64,000 nucleotides of DNA, taken from assembly GCA_016788295.1 (NCBI GenBank), contig JAEUSY010000012.1, positions 23,229 to 87,228 on the forward strand. The letters are read 5' to 3'. The position numbers and the translations under genes are program-made. Below are positions 37,230-46,384 of this stretch, in pieces; within the stretch, counting starts at the first letter, position 1; the number at the start of each line of letters is the position of its first letter. The stretch comes from Flavobacteriales bacterium (GTDB lineage Bacteria > Bacteroidota > Bacteroidia > Flavobacteriales_F > PHOS-HE28). The notes beneath the pieces are model-generated. The model ran no database searches. It was given only the letters and a program-made list of their open reading frames with translations, and was not told the origin of the DNA.

Positions 37230-38396
37230 TCAGCGAGCCCCGGCCAATTTAAGGGCTTCCTGCAGATCGATCCGTTGTCCATCCTTGAACGCCACGATGA
37301 ACGCCCCGTCGAAACCCTTGTCCCTGCAGCGTTTCTGCACTTCGCGTGCCTTCTCAAGGGAAGGCTCGTTCCCCACCGTATAGCGGTACACGCCGGCGCC
37401 CTTCTGCTCCTCCACGCCTTCCAGTCCGTTGAAGTTGGCGGGCTTCGTTTCGATGCGTTTGTTGCTGGTGACCACCTGCACCTTGAAGACCACGGCAGGA
37501 GCAGGAGCAGGCTTGGTGCTGTTGTCCGGGATGGCCACATGTGTGCTGTCCGGGCGTGCAGGCTTGGGTTCCGGGGCGGGTACCGAAACGCCTTCAACGA
37601 TGCCTTTGTACTCCTTGAAGGCCCGGTAGATGGCGCTGGCCATGTAATCCTGACCCTCGGCCTCCTGGAGGAAATCCTCCTCCTTGGGATTGGTAAGGAA
37701 GCCCAGCTCGATGAGCACGGCAGGCATGGTGGTGTAACTGATCACCAGGAACCCGGCCTGTTTCACGCCGCGGTCCGGTCGGCCCACCCGCTCGCGGAAC
37801 TGCTTCTGGATGAGCGAACTGAGCAACAGGCTCTGCTCCAAGTGCACGTTCTGGCGCAAGCTCAGCGCGATCTGGCTCTCGGGGTCCTTGGGGTCGTAGC
37901 CGTCGTACTTCAGCTCGTGGCCGTCCTCCAACAGGATGGCCGCGTTCTCTTTCTGAGCCACCCGCATGTTCGCCTCTGTCTTGTGCAGGCCCATCACGTA
38001 GGTCTCGCAGCCGTGGGGGTCCTTGCTGTCATTCGCGTTGCAGTGGATGCTGATGAACACGTCCGCTTTGGCCCGGTTGGCGATCTGGGTACGCTCCATC
38101 AGTTCAATGAAACGGTCGTCCTCGCGGGTATACACCACCTTGATGTCCGGATAGGCCTCGTTGAGGTACTTGCCCACCAGCTTGGCCACGTTCAGCGAAA
38201 CGTGCTTCTCGGTGGTCTTGTAGCGGCCGGTACCCAGGTTGCCGGGGTCCTTGCCCCCATGGCCGGCGTCGAGCACCACGGTGCGGATGCGGTGGGGGTC
38301 GCGCCCCTGCTGGGCCTGTGCGAGCGCACTACCGCAGACCGTAAGCAGGACGGCCAGCGAGAGGACATACTTCAGCACACGTGGTGTTCGTTCCAT
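37230..38396 (-). CDS. N-acetylmuramoyl-L-alanine amidase (Amidase_3) with C-terminal SPOR-like part, 388 aa
   Basis: The start at ATG 38396 gives a signal peptide (YVLSLAVLLTVCGSALAQ). The zinc amidase domain shows VVLDAGHGGKDPG (H46), TTEKHVSLN (E63), FISIHCNAND (H118) and the catalytic glutamate in VLIELGFLTN. An insertion typical of AmiC-like enzymes separates the last two. A P/K/D-rich linker and a SPOR-like C-terminus (VVFKVQVVTSN, VYRYTVGNEPSLEKAREVQ) probably bind denuded glycan at the septum. It cuts the amide bond between MurNAc and the stem peptide in the periplasm. It is divergent from lptD with about 110 bp between starts. Confidence 0.92.
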   Translation of the reverse strand: MERTPRVLKYVLSLAVLLTVCGSALAQAQQGRDPHRIRTVVLDAGHGGKDPGNLGTGRYKTTEKHVSLNVAKLVGKYLNEAYPDIKVVYTREDDRFIELMERTQIANRAKADVFISIHCNANDSKDPHGCETYVMGLHKTEANMRVAQKENAAILLEDGHELKYDGYDPKDPESQIALSLRQNVHLEQSLLLSSLIQKQFRERVGRPDRGVKQAGFLVISYTTMPAVLIELGFLTNPKEEDFLQEAEGQDYMASAIYRAFKEYKGIVEGVSVPAPEPKPARPDSTHVAIPDNSTKPAPAPAVVFKVQVVTSNKRIETKPANFNGLEGVEEQKGAGVYRYTVGNEPSLEKAREVQKRCRDKGFDGAFIVAFKDGQRIDLQEALKLAGAR

Positions 38397-38505
38397 GGCA
38401 CGCGGAACGCGATCCGTTAATTTCGGCCCGCTTTTCCGTGGGAAAGGCTGGACCATGACGTTACCGCCACGCATCCGGCCTTTCAGGGGCGAAACTACCG
38501 GCCCC

Positions 38506-41007
38506 ATGCGGCGGACCCCGATGCGAACAAGTGCAGTTTTCATCACGGCTGTGTTGATGTGTGTGGTGCTTCCGCTCCGCGGTCAGGTACTTCAGAGCGA
38601 AGTGCGGTACGAGGCACGGGACAGTATCCGCTACGACCTGAAGGAGCAAACCGTGTACCTCTTTGGCGCAGCCACGGTGAAGTACCAAGGCATCCAGCTC
38701 ACCGCGGACCGCATCGCCTTCAGCTTCAAGAACGAAGAGGCCAGTGCTTTTGGTGCCCCGGACAGTACCGGGGCGGTGGTGGGCAAACCCCAGTTCGCGC
38801 AGGACGGGCATACCATCGACGCGGACAGCATCCGCTACAACTTCCGCACGAAGACCGGCATGATCCGCGAGGTGCGCACCGAAGAGCAGACCGCGTGGCT
38901 GAGCGCAAGCCTGAGCAAACGCCACCCCAGCGGCGAGGTACATGGCAAAGGAGGCATGCTCACCACCTGCGACCGGCCGCATCCGCACTACCACTTCAAG
39001 GTGAGCCGCATGATCGTGGTGCCCGATGACAAGATCGTGGCCGGACCTGCGTACATGAAGGTGGGCAACGTACCCACCCCATTGGCGCTGCCCTTCGCCA
39101 CCTTCCCCAACCGCAAGGGCGGTAGCGGCGGTGTGCTCATCCCCACCTGGGGCGACAATGCGAACCTGGGCTTCTTTCTGCTGAACGGCGGCTACTACCT
39201 GCCCGTGAACGACCACTTCGACCTGCAACTGACCGGCGATATCTACAGCAAGGGCAGTTGGGCGGCGCGTGCACTGGCCAGGTACCGCACACGCTACCGG
39301 TATACCGGCAACCTCAACCTCAGCCATAGCACCCTGCTGAACAGCGACCCCGACTTCCCAGATTTCAGCAAGCAGCAGAACTTCTTCGTGCGGTGGAACC
39401 ACCAAATGGACCCCAAGGCCAGCCTCACCGACCGTTTCAGTGCCAGCTTGAACGTGGGTACCAGCAACAACTTCACGAACAACTTCAACAGCAGCTTCAA
39501 CGATTACATCAGCAACACCTTCCAGAGCAACGTGCAGTGGACGCACCTCTGGACCGGTAAGCCCTACAACCTGGCGGTAAGCATGCGGCACAGCCAGAAC
39601 ACGTTGAACCGCACCTTCGACATCACGCTGCCCTCGGCCACCTTCAACCTGCAGCGCATACTGCCCATACAGATGCTGCGGCCCGCAGGTGCACCCAGCC
39701 GCTGGTACGATCAGCTGGCCGTGAACTACACCGCACAGTTCGACAATCGCCTCAGCACCACCGAGGACCAGATCTACCTGGGCAACATCTCGCGCCTTGC
39801 GAAGCAAATGCAGAACGGTGTACGCCAGGCCACCGCGGTGACCACCACCTTCAAGAGCCGCTTCTTCACGTTCAATCCCGAGTTCCGCTTCACGGAGCGC
39901 TGGTACACCGAAACGCTGCGCAAGACCTACTTCCCCGATGCGGACACCACCATTACCGACACGGTGCCGGGCTTCAGCCGGGTGGGCGAATGGGGCGCGG
40001 GGGCCACGCTTACCAGCAAGCTATACGGCATGTACATCTTCAGGGGTGAACGCCTGAAGGCCATCCGCCACACATTGACGCCGAGCGTGGGCCTCACCTA
40101 CCGGCCCGACCAGAGCACAGAGGTGTTCGGCCCCTATGGACCCAATGGTGCTTTGGGCAGCTACTCCCCTTACGACATCGGCATTTACGGCAAGCCGGCA
40201 GCGGGCGAGAGCGGCACACTGAACCTGGGCCTGATCCAGAACGTGGAGGCTAAGGTGCGCGATGGCAAAGCGAGCCGCGACAGTGTGAGCACCCAGTTCA
40301 AGAAGATGAAGCTGATCGACTTCCTGGGGATCAACAGCAGCTACGATATGCTGCGCGATTCGGTGCGGTGGTCGCCGGTGAACATCTCGGCACGCACCGC
40401 CCTCTTCAACCTGGTGAACGTGAACCTGGTGAGCATCTGGGACCCCTATGCCGTGAACACCAGCGGCCAACGTATTGATCGCAGTGAACGTTCGGTGAGC
40501 GGCAAGCTGGCGCGCATGGTATACACCAACGTGGCCGTGGGCTTCGACCTGAAGAGCAAGCGCTACGGGCAACCGTTGAGCAGCACCGACACCGGCACCG
40601 AACGCGTGGTGGAGGACAGCGATCCCACGAAAGGTTCACGCCAGAGCTTCAACATGCCTTGGCGACTTGGAGTGAACTATAGCTATGACATCAACCGGTC
40701 GTACCTGAACGACACGTACATCGACAGCGAGCGGCAGAGCGTGCTCTTCAACGGCGATGTGACCGTGCTGAAATACTGGAAGCTCGGCGTGAGCAGCGGT
40801 TACGACATCGTGGCGGAAGAGCTCACGCCCACCTCGCTGAACCTTTACTGGGACCTGCACTGCTGGGAGTTCAATGCCAACGTGATCCCCTTCGGCGAGC
40901 GGAAGAGCTTCATGCTTCGCCTGAACATCAAGGCCAGCATTCTGCGCGACCTGAAGGTGGAGCAGCGCCTGCCGATCGGTGGCGCGCCAAGCAACCGACT
41001 ATATTGA
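38506..41007 (+). CDS. lptD: LPS-assembly protein LptD (Bacteroidota type), 833 aa
   Basis: A signal peptide (MRTSAVFITAVLMCVVLPLRGQ) is best served by ATG 38521 or 38506; ATG 38455 is also open. The N-terminal OstA-like jelly roll (about 25-160; YLFGAATVKYQGIQLTADRI, MIREVRTEEQTAWLSA) contains LTTCDRPHPHYHF. A long beta-barrel follows (GNLNLSHSTLLNSDPDFPDF, NFFVRWNHQMDPKASLTDRF, TPSVGLTYRPD). It inserts LPS into the outer leaflet, receiving it from the periplasmic OstA-like bridge at 23090-24649. Gene order lptD divergent from amidase is, from my knowledge of the group, conserved in Flavobacteriia. It ends facing the pabA/trpG-like gene. Confidence 0.9.
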   Translation: MRRTPMRTSAVFITAVLMCVVLPLRGQVLQSEVRYEARDSIRYDLKEQTVYLFGAATVKYQGIQLTADRIAFSFKNEEASAFGAPDSTGAVVGKPQFAQDGHTIDADSIRYNFRTKTGMIREVRTEEQTAWLSASLSKRHPSGEVHGKGGMLTTCDRPHPHYHFKVSRMIVVPDDKIVAGPAYMKVGNVPTPLALPFATFPNRKGGSGGVLIPTWGDNANLGFFLLNGGYYLPVNDHFDLQLTGDIYSKGSWAARALARYRTRYRYTGNLNLSHSTLLNSDPDFPDFSKQQNFFVRWNHQMDPKASLTDRFSASLNVGTSNNFTNNFNSSFNDYISNTFQSNVQWTHLWTGKPYNLAVSMRHSQNTLNRTFDITLPSATFNLQRILPIQMLRPAGAPSRWYDQLAVNYTAQFDNRLSTTEDQIYLGNISRLAKQMQNGVRQATAVTTTFKSRFFTFNPEFRFTERWYTETLRKTYFPDADTTITDTVPGFSRVGEWGAGATLTSKLYGMYIFRGERLKAIRHTLTPSVGLTYRPDQSTEVFGPYGPNGALGSYSPYDIGIYGKPAAGESGTLNLGLIQNVEAKVRDGKASRDSVSTQFKKMKLIDFLGINSSYDMLRDSVRWSPVNISARTALFNLVNVNLVSIWDPYAVNTSGQRIDRSERSVSGKLARMVYTNVAVGFDLKSKRYGQPLSSTDTGTERVVEDSDPTKGSRQSFNMPWRLGVNYSYDINRSYLNDTYIDSERQSVLFNGDVTVLKYWKLGVSSGYDIVAEELTPTSLNLYWDLHCWEFNANVIPFGERKSFMLRLNIKASILRDLKVEQRLPIGGAPSNRLY

Positions 41008-41028
41008 TCTTACCGATACAGGGACCGT

Positions 41029-41592
41029 TCACTGCCTCATCCAATTGGCAATGATGCGGGCACCCAAGGGTGTGAGCACACTCTCCGGATGGAACTGCAC
41101 ACCGCACACATCGTAGGTAAGATGGCGCACGGCCATGATCACGCCCTGATCACTGTGGGCCGTTGCGCGAAGTGACGATGGCAGCGTGGCTGGATCTGCG
41201 GCCCAACTGTGATAGAGTCCGACATCGAAGGGCACAGGCAGACCGGCGAACAACGCATCCCGTGGTTCATCGGGCACACACGGAACAGCAACACCGTGCA
41301 TGACGCGCTCCTGGTTGTAGAGCGAGCCGCCGCATACTTCCACAATGGCCTGCATACCCAGACAGACACCAAGTATGGGATGCGTGGGCATCAACCTTTC
41401 CAAAAGCTCCATCATGATGCCGCCCTCCGCAGGCAATCCCGGCCCGGGTGACAGCACGATCCGATCGTAGCGCGCGGCCTCATCAACGGTGATGACATCA
41501 TTGAGGAACACATCCACCTCGGCATGCGGTTCCAGCAGGTGGTGCAGGTTCCACGTGAAGCTGTCGTAGTTGTCGAGGAGGAGGAGGCGCAT
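41029..41592 (-). CDS. Glutamine amidotransferase of anthranilate/aminodeoxychorismate synthase, 187 aa
   Basis: A complete class I glutamine amidotransferase: LLLDNYDSFTWNL at the start, GVCLGMQA with nucleophile C77, and VQFHPES with H168 and E170. It releases ammonia from glutamine for PabB (4-aminobenzoate, folate) or TrpE (tryptophan). No trpE/pabB partner is in the window, so PabA and TrpG cannot be told apart. It is of usual length. A heptanucleotide repeat begins 10 nt upstream of its ATG. Confidence 0.92.
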   Translation of the reverse strand: MRLLLLDNYDSFTWNLHHLLEPHAEVDVFLNDVITVDEAARYDRIVLSPGPGLPAEGGIMMELLERLMPTHPILGVCLGMQAIVEVCGGSLYNQERVMHGVAVPCVPDEPRDALFAGLPVPFDVGLYHSWAADPATLPSSLRATAHSDQGVIMAVRHLTYDVCGVQFHPESVLTPLGARIIANWMRQ

Positions 41593-41601
41593 TCGAAGTT
41601 G

Positions 41602-41629
41602 GCAGTTCGCAGTAGGCAGTAAGCAGTAG
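41602..41629. repeat. Four heptanucleotide tandem repeats (GCAGTAR type)
   Basis: Four 7-bp units in register: GCAGTTC, GCAGTAG, GCAGTAA, GCAGTAG. They sit just upstream of the amidotransferase gene on its promoter side. The unit length equals that of the tract at 34751-34799 but the sequence differs. Confidence 0.85.
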
Positions 41630-41663
41630 GCTCTTCCAAAGGCTCAGTGCGAGCAGTGGGTGA

Positions 41664-42080
41664 TCAATTCTCATTCGCCCTCAACTTCCCGATCCAGCCA
41701 AGGTGGGTGTGGTGGAAACTGTCGCCGAACTTAAGACCGTAACCGAAGATGCGGTCCATGGAGGCGTGGCCGTAAAGGATGATGCCTATGATGGTGATGA
41801 TCTCACCAAAGCTCGAGGCGTCATTGCCAATGAACCAATCAATGAATTCGACCCACTGAAAGTAAATGCCAGCCAACACGACCAACAATGCAAGACCTTT
41901 ATGATGCAAGAGATTGTAAGTGACCGCTCCTGCTCTTGGAGAAATGGTGTAACCAAGCATTCCAACATCAGGACCAATGAGAAGCAAGGCATACGCCCAC
42001 CAAGCAACTTCAGAATTACTCAGAAACAGGAGACACGCCAGGAACTGTGCGAGCTCTTCCAGTCGAAGGAGGTTCTTCAT
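41664..42080 (-). CDS. DUF4260 family membrane protein, 138 aa
   Basis: The start at ATG 42080 (MKNLLRLEELAQFLACLLFL) begins a four-helix membrane protein (WWAYALLLIGPDVGMLGY, GLALLVVLAGIYFQWVEF, IITIIGIILYGHASMDR). The closing GYGLKFGDSFHHTHLG is typical of DUF4260. Function is unknown. The region is visibly more A/T-rich than its flanks and is bounded by a heptad repeat on one side and a REP-like palindrome on the other, which suggests recent acquisition. Confidence 0.85.
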   Translation of the reverse strand: MKNLLRLEELAQFLACLLFLSNSEVAWWAYALLLIGPDVGMLGYTISPRAGAVTYNLLHHKGLALLVVLAGIYFQWVEFIDWFIGNDASSFGEIITIIGIILYGHASMDRIFGYGLKFGDSFHHTHLGWIGKLRANEN

Positions 42081-42120
42081 TCCGATAAGTTCAAGGTCAA
42101 TGGTCCATCGGTCTTGATCC

Positions 42121-42152
42121 GCGCGACTCCGGTTCAAGTCCGGAGTGACAAC
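42121..42152 (-). repeat. REP-like palindrome, copy 1
   Basis: A 32-bp element built on ACTCCGG/CCGGAGT arms touches the stop codon of the exodeoxyribonuclease gene. Read on the minus strand it matches 60021-60052 except for two positions, both in the centre of the palindrome; the flanks are unrelated. Confidence 0.85.
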
Positions 42153-42913
42153 TACCACACGATCCCCACAGGGCAATGGTCGCTGCCCATCACTTCATTG
42201 AGGATGAAGGCCTCCTTCACTTTCTTTTCGAAGCCTTGGGTCACCAGCACATAGTCGATGCGCCAGCCCACGTTCTTGGCGCGGGCACCGAAGCGTTGGC
42301 TCCACCAGCTGTATTTCACCATATCGGGATGCAAGTGACGGAAGGTGTCGACCCAGCCGGAAGTGAGCAGGGCGTTCATGCCATCGATCTCCTGCTGCGT
42401 GTAGCCGCTGGTCTTGTTGTAGTTCTCCTTGGGCCGGGCAATGTCGATGGGCTGGTGCGCCACGTTGAGGTCGCCGGTGATGATGACCGGCAACTTCCCT
42501 TGGGCCAGCTTGTTGACGTAGGTTCGGAAGGCCTCGTCCCATTCGCCACGGTAACTGAGACGTTTCATGCCTTCGCCGCTGTTGGGCGTATACACACAGA
42601 CCACCACCACCTCCTTGAAGGTGCAGGTGACCACGCGGCCTTCATCATCGTGCCCCGGCATGCCGATCCCGAAATGCACCTGCACGGGCCTCTCCTTGCT
42701 GGCGATGGCCGTTCCGCTGTAGCCCGGCTTCACCGCTCCGTAGGCGTTCACGTGATAGCCATTGACACCGGCCAGTGCAGTGGCCACCTGCTCGGGCGTG
42801 GCCTTGGTCTCCTGGAAACAGATGATGTCGGCATCGAGCTCAAGAAGCGTGTCGTGGAGGCCTTTGCCCACGCTGGCACGAATGCCGTTGACGTTGAACG
42901 AGACGAGTTTCAT
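42152..42913 (-). CDS. xth: Exodeoxyribonuclease III (AP endonuclease), 253 aa
   Basis: The start at ATG 42913 (MKLVSFNVNGIRASVGKG) opens the exonuclease-endonuclease-phosphatase fold. Catalytic and metal residues are in place: N8 in NVNGIR, E35 in FQETKA, D148 and N150 in GDLNVAH, then WRIDYVL and SDHCPV near the end. YSGTAI and RRLSYR-like loop residues are also present. It cleaves DNA 5' to abasic sites and removes nucleotides from 3' ends in base-excision repair. The length is normal. It is a single gene; the adjoining DUF4260 gene is unrelated. Confidence 0.93.
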   Translation of the reverse strand: MKLVSFNVNGIRASVGKGLHDTLLELDADIICFQETKATPEQVATALAGVNGYHVNAYGAVKPGYSGTAIASKERPVQVHFGIGMPGHDDEGRVVTCTFKEVVVVCVYTPNSGEGMKRLSYRGEWDEAFRTYVNKLAQGKLPVIITGDLNVAHQPIDIARPKENYNKTSGYTQQEIDGMNALLTSGWVDTFRHLHPDMVKYSWWSQRFGARAKNVGWRIDYVLVTQGFEKKVKEAFILNEVMGSDHCPVGIVW

Positions 42914-43044
42914 GGCCCGAAGATCGCATCCGCACGCCGAGCCAGGTGCGCCGCATGGCGTGCTTGTCAACCGTCCGGCACATTTCAACAGCGGGCGGAG
43001 GGCTTTCCGTCGAATGTTGATGGACCGGACCGTACGAACCGATC

Positions 43045-43053
43045 TAACTTTCG
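43045..43053 (+). promoter_or_regulatory. Candidate -7 box (TAACTTTCG) for the DUF1800 gene
   Basis: Near match to TAnnTTTG with one inserted C, 39 nt before the ATG at 43093. No -33 element is evident. Confidence 0.3.
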
Positions 43054-43092
43054 ATCACTTCCGGTGTCCCAACCACGAAAGTCCACGCACGC

Positions 43093-44763
43093 ATGCCACT
43101 CACCCCCTATTCCGGACCATTCGGCAGACCGGAACTGACCCACTTGCTCCGGCGCACTTTATTCGGCTGCTCCAACGCCGACCTCGCCCAGTTCAACGGC
43201 AGCTCATTGGACCAGGTGGTCGACGCACTGCTCAACTTCACCAACGATGCGGCGCCACCGATCAAGGCCTACACTGCTGGCCCGCCGAACGCACCCGACC
43301 CCAATGCCGTGGATCCTCAGGTCCCCTTCGGCAGCACGTGGGTGGACACCCCTCGCTATGGCAACAACGATGAGGAGCTGACGGCACTCACAAGCGCCCG
43401 CGTACAGAGCTACATGTGGTGGCGCACTGGATTGATGGTACAGCAGGACCGCACCATGCGCGAAAAATTAGTGCTGTTCTGGGGCAACCACATGCCCACG
43501 CAAGTGTTCCAAGTGTTCAATCCGCGACTGAGCTACGAGTACGACCAATTGCTGCGCACACACGCGTTGGGGAACTTCCGCCAATTGATGTACGACGTGA
43601 GCACCAGTGGCGCGATGCTCATCTACCTGAACGGCAACCAGAACACGGCCACCGCACCGGATGAGAACTACGCCCGCGAACTGATGGAGCTCTTCACACT
43701 GGGCGAAGGCAGTGGGTACACCGAGAGCGATGTGCAGGCCGCGGCCCGTGTGCTTACCGGATGGACCGTTCGCGAGACGGATATCGCTGGCACGATCGTA
43801 CTGCCGTTCACGCTCTTCCGGCCAAACCAGCACGACACCACCAACAAGCAGTTCAGCGGTTTCTTCAACAACACGGTGATCCAAGGCCAGACCGGCGCTG
43901 ATGCCGGGGCCACGGAACTGAACGCCTTGTTGGACATGATCTTCGCGAAAGAGGAGGTCTCGCTCTTCATATGTCGGGAACTCTATCGCTTCTTCGTGCA
44001 TGGCGAGATCGATGCGAGCGCGGAAGCAGAGGTGATCGTGCCGCTGGCCCAGTTGTTCCGCGACAATGCCGCGGCACCCGACCAACTGCGCACAGTAGTG
44101 CGGGCGCTGCTCACCAGCGAACACTTCTTCAGCGAACAGATCCGCGCGTGCATGGTGATGAGCCCGGCCGACCTGGTGATCGGATCCATCCGCAAGCTGA
44201 ACATACCGATGCCCACGCCCCAGCAGTTCGAGGCGCAATACCGTGTGTGGCGCGACATCTACTGGCTGACGGCCTACAGCGGCCAGGAACTGCTGAACCC
44301 GCCGAACGTGGCGGGCTGGCCGGCCTATTACCAGTTCCCCAGCTACGATGACATCTGGCTGGACACCGCCACCTATCCGGCGCGCAACTTCAGTCTGCAA
44401 GGGATCATCTACACCGGCTTCTCCACCCCCAACAACCTGTATCAAGTGGAAAGCAGGAACCTACAGTTCAAGGTGGACCTGGTGCAGTTGGTGGGCCAGT
44501 TCAGCAACGCCATGGACCCGAACGTGGTGGTGGCCGAAGCGGCCGAGCTGCTGATGGCCGTGCCCATTTCAACCGCCGTTCGCAACCAATTGAAGACAAG
44601 CTACCTGCTGCTCGGCCAGCAAAGCGATGTGTATTGGACCGATGCCTACGAGATCTACGTGAACGACCCGAACACCTCGAACATGACGGCACAACTGGTA
44701 CCCAGCCTGCTGCTGTGGCTCTTTCTGGACATGTCCGGTGCTGCTGAAACACAACTCCTCTGA
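43093..44763 (+). CDS. DUF1800 family protein, 556 aa
   Basis: Typical DUF1800 blocks run through the protein: HLLRRTLFGCSNADL at the start, MREKLVLFWGNHMPTQVF, ENYARELMELFTLGEGSGYT, AARVLTGWTVRE, and NPPNVAGWP near the end. No clear signal peptide is present. The family is found next to DUF1501 genes, as here with a 5-nt gap, and the two form an operon. The biochemical function is unknown; in planctomycetes and Bacteroidota such pairs are linked with surface polymer turnover, but no assignment is established. Confidence 0.92.
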   Translation: MPLTPYSGPFGRPELTHLLRRTLFGCSNADLAQFNGSSLDQVVDALLNFTNDAAPPIKAYTAGPPNAPDPNAVDPQVPFGSTWVDTPRYGNNDEELTALTSARVQSYMWWRTGLMVQQDRTMREKLVLFWGNHMPTQVFQVFNPRLSYEYDQLLRTHALGNFRQLMYDVSTSGAMLIYLNGNQNTATAPDENYARELMELFTLGEGSGYTESDVQAAARVLTGWTVRETDIAGTIVLPFTLFRPNQHDTTNKQFSGFFNNTVIQGQTGADAGATELNALLDMIFAKEEVSLFICRELYRFFVHGEIDASAEAEVIVPLAQLFRDNAAAPDQLRTVVRALLTSEHFFSEQIRACMVMSPADLVIGSIRKLNIPMPTPQQFEAQYRVWRDIYWLTAYSGQELLNPPNVAGWPAYYQFPSYDDIWLDTATYPARNFSLQGIIYTGFSTPNNLYQVESRNLQFKVDLVQLVGQFSNAMDPNVVVAEAAELLMAVPISTAVRNQLKTSYLLLGQQSDVYWTDAYEIYVNDPNTSNMTAQLVPSLLLWLFLDMSGAAETQLL

Positions 44764-44768
44764 ACGCC

Positions 44769-46349
44769 ATGAACAGGAGAAACTTCCTTCGCAGTTCTGC
44801 AGCGGCCACCATCGGTGGGTTCACCGTACAAGGCCTTGCGAGCCCCTTGCTGGGCGCATTGCGCAGCTCGGATACCGAGGACCGCGTGCTGGTGATCGTG
44901 CAGTTGTTCGGCGGCAACGATGGCCTGAACACCGTGATCCCGCTGGACCAGTATGGTGTGCTATCCACCAAACGGCCCAACGTGCTGATCCCGCAAAGCG
45001 CCACACTTTCGCTCACCGGCACGTCCAGCACCGCCTTCCACCCATCCATGGGCGGACTGCGCGAATTATGGGAGGATGGCAAGCTGCGCATCGTGCAGGG
45101 CGTGAGCTATCCCGAACCCAACTTCTCCCACTTCCGCGCCACCGACATCTACGAGACCGGCGCCAACAGCGATCAATTGCTGAGCTCCGGTTGGACAGGG
45201 CGCTACCTGAACCTTGAGTACCCGAACTTCCCGGCAGGCTATCCCAATGATGACATGCCCGATCCGCTGGCCATCCGCGTGGGTGGTGTTGTGGGGCCCG
45301 GCCTGCAATACATGGGCGTAAGCATGGGCACGGCCATTTACAATACCGACGATCCGCTCAACCTCACGGGCAACATTTACAACGACCCCGCCAGCGCGCT
45401 GTGCAGTGGCGGCAAGCTCGACTTCGTGCGGCAGGTGCAACGGCAGACCGACCTCTACGGCGATGTGATCGAAGCCGCGGCCGTTTCGGGTTGCAACCAG
45501 AGCACCCTCTACCCCACCGGCAACGAGCCTGGCGCCGAACTCGCAGCCGCCTTGAAAATAGTGGCCCAGTTGATCTGCGGCGGCTTGAAGACGAAGATCT
45601 ATTGGGTGAGCATCGGTGGATTCGACACACATGCGCAGCAAGTGGTGGCCAGCGACCACACATTGGGCGCACACGCCGATCTGCTGAAAGGACTGAGCGA
45701 TGCCATCCACGCCTTTCAGGACGACCTGCAACTGTTGGACCTGGAGGACCGCGTGCTGGGAATGACCTTCAGTGAGTTCGGACGACGCATTGTGGACAAC
45801 GCCTCCCTGGGCACCGACCACGGCAGCGCACAGCCCATGTTCCTCTTTGGCAGCAAGGTGATACCTGGCATGACCGGCACCAACCCGGAGATACCGGCCA
45901 ACGCCACCTTCCAGACCAACCTGGCCATGCAGCACGACTTCCGGTCGGTGTATGCCAGTGTGCTAAAGGATTGGTTCTGCCTCTCGGACAGTGATATCGA
46001 CAACGTGCTGCTCGAGACCTATCAACCCTTGGAGCTCATTGACCCCAGTGGATGTCTGGGCACGGGTGTTCATGCCATCAACCAGCGGGCGGGTGATAGT
46101 TTGATCCAGGCCTACCCGAACCCCTTCACGGAACGCACCACCCTGGAGTTCTCCAGTAACGGAGGAAGTGTGCTTATCCAAGTGTTCAACGAGCAGGGCC
46201 AGCTGCTGCAGACCGTGCTGAACCAGCCCATGCCGGCCGGGGTACACAAAGTGGATGTGGACCTGGGACCGTTGCCTGCCGGGGTGTACTACGCTCGTTT
46301 GCAGAACGAAGGCGTGCAACAAGTGCGCAGCCTGCTGAAAGTGCGCTGA
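44769..46349 (+). CDS. DUF1501 family protein with twin-arginine-like leader and T9SS tail, 526 aa
   Basis: The N-terminus (MNRRNFLRSSAAATIGGF) looks like a Tat signal. The DUF1501 core follows (VLVIVQLFGGNDGLNTVIP, IYWVSIGGFDTHAQQ, LGMTFSEFGRRIVDNASLGT, DHGSAQPMFLFG), with the metal-site-like His and Asp residues of the sulfatase/alkaline-phosphatase-like fold. A T9SS sorting tail closes it (AYPNPFTERTTLEFSSNGG ... VRSLLKVR). The combination of a Tat-like leader and a T9SS tail is noteworthy. It is co-transcribed with the DUF1800 gene. Confidence 0.92.
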   Translation: MNRRNFLRSSAAATIGGFTVQGLASPLLGALRSSDTEDRVLVIVQLFGGNDGLNTVIPLDQYGVLSTKRPNVLIPQSATLSLTGTSSTAFHPSMGGLRELWEDGKLRIVQGVSYPEPNFSHFRATDIYETGANSDQLLSSGWTGRYLNLEYPNFPAGYPNDDMPDPLAIRVGGVVGPGLQYMGVSMGTAIYNTDDPLNLTGNIYNDPASALCSGGKLDFVRQVQRQTDLYGDVIEAAAVSGCNQSTLYPTGNEPGAELAAALKIVAQLICGGLKTKIYWVSIGGFDTHAQQVVASDHTLGAHADLLKGLSDAIHAFQDDLQLLDLEDRVLGMTFSEFGRRIVDNASLGTDHGSAQPMFLFGSKVIPGMTGTNPEIPANATFQTNLAMQHDFRSVYASVLKDWFCLSDSDIDNVLLETYQPLELIDPSGCLGTGVHAINQRAGDSLIQAYPNPFTERTTLEFSSNGGSVLIQVFNEQGQLLQTVLNQPMPAGVHKVDVDLGPLPAGVYYARLQNEGVQQVRSLLKVR

Positions 46350-46384
46350 GCGTTGCGCTGAACAGCGGCTGTTCGGCTGTATCC

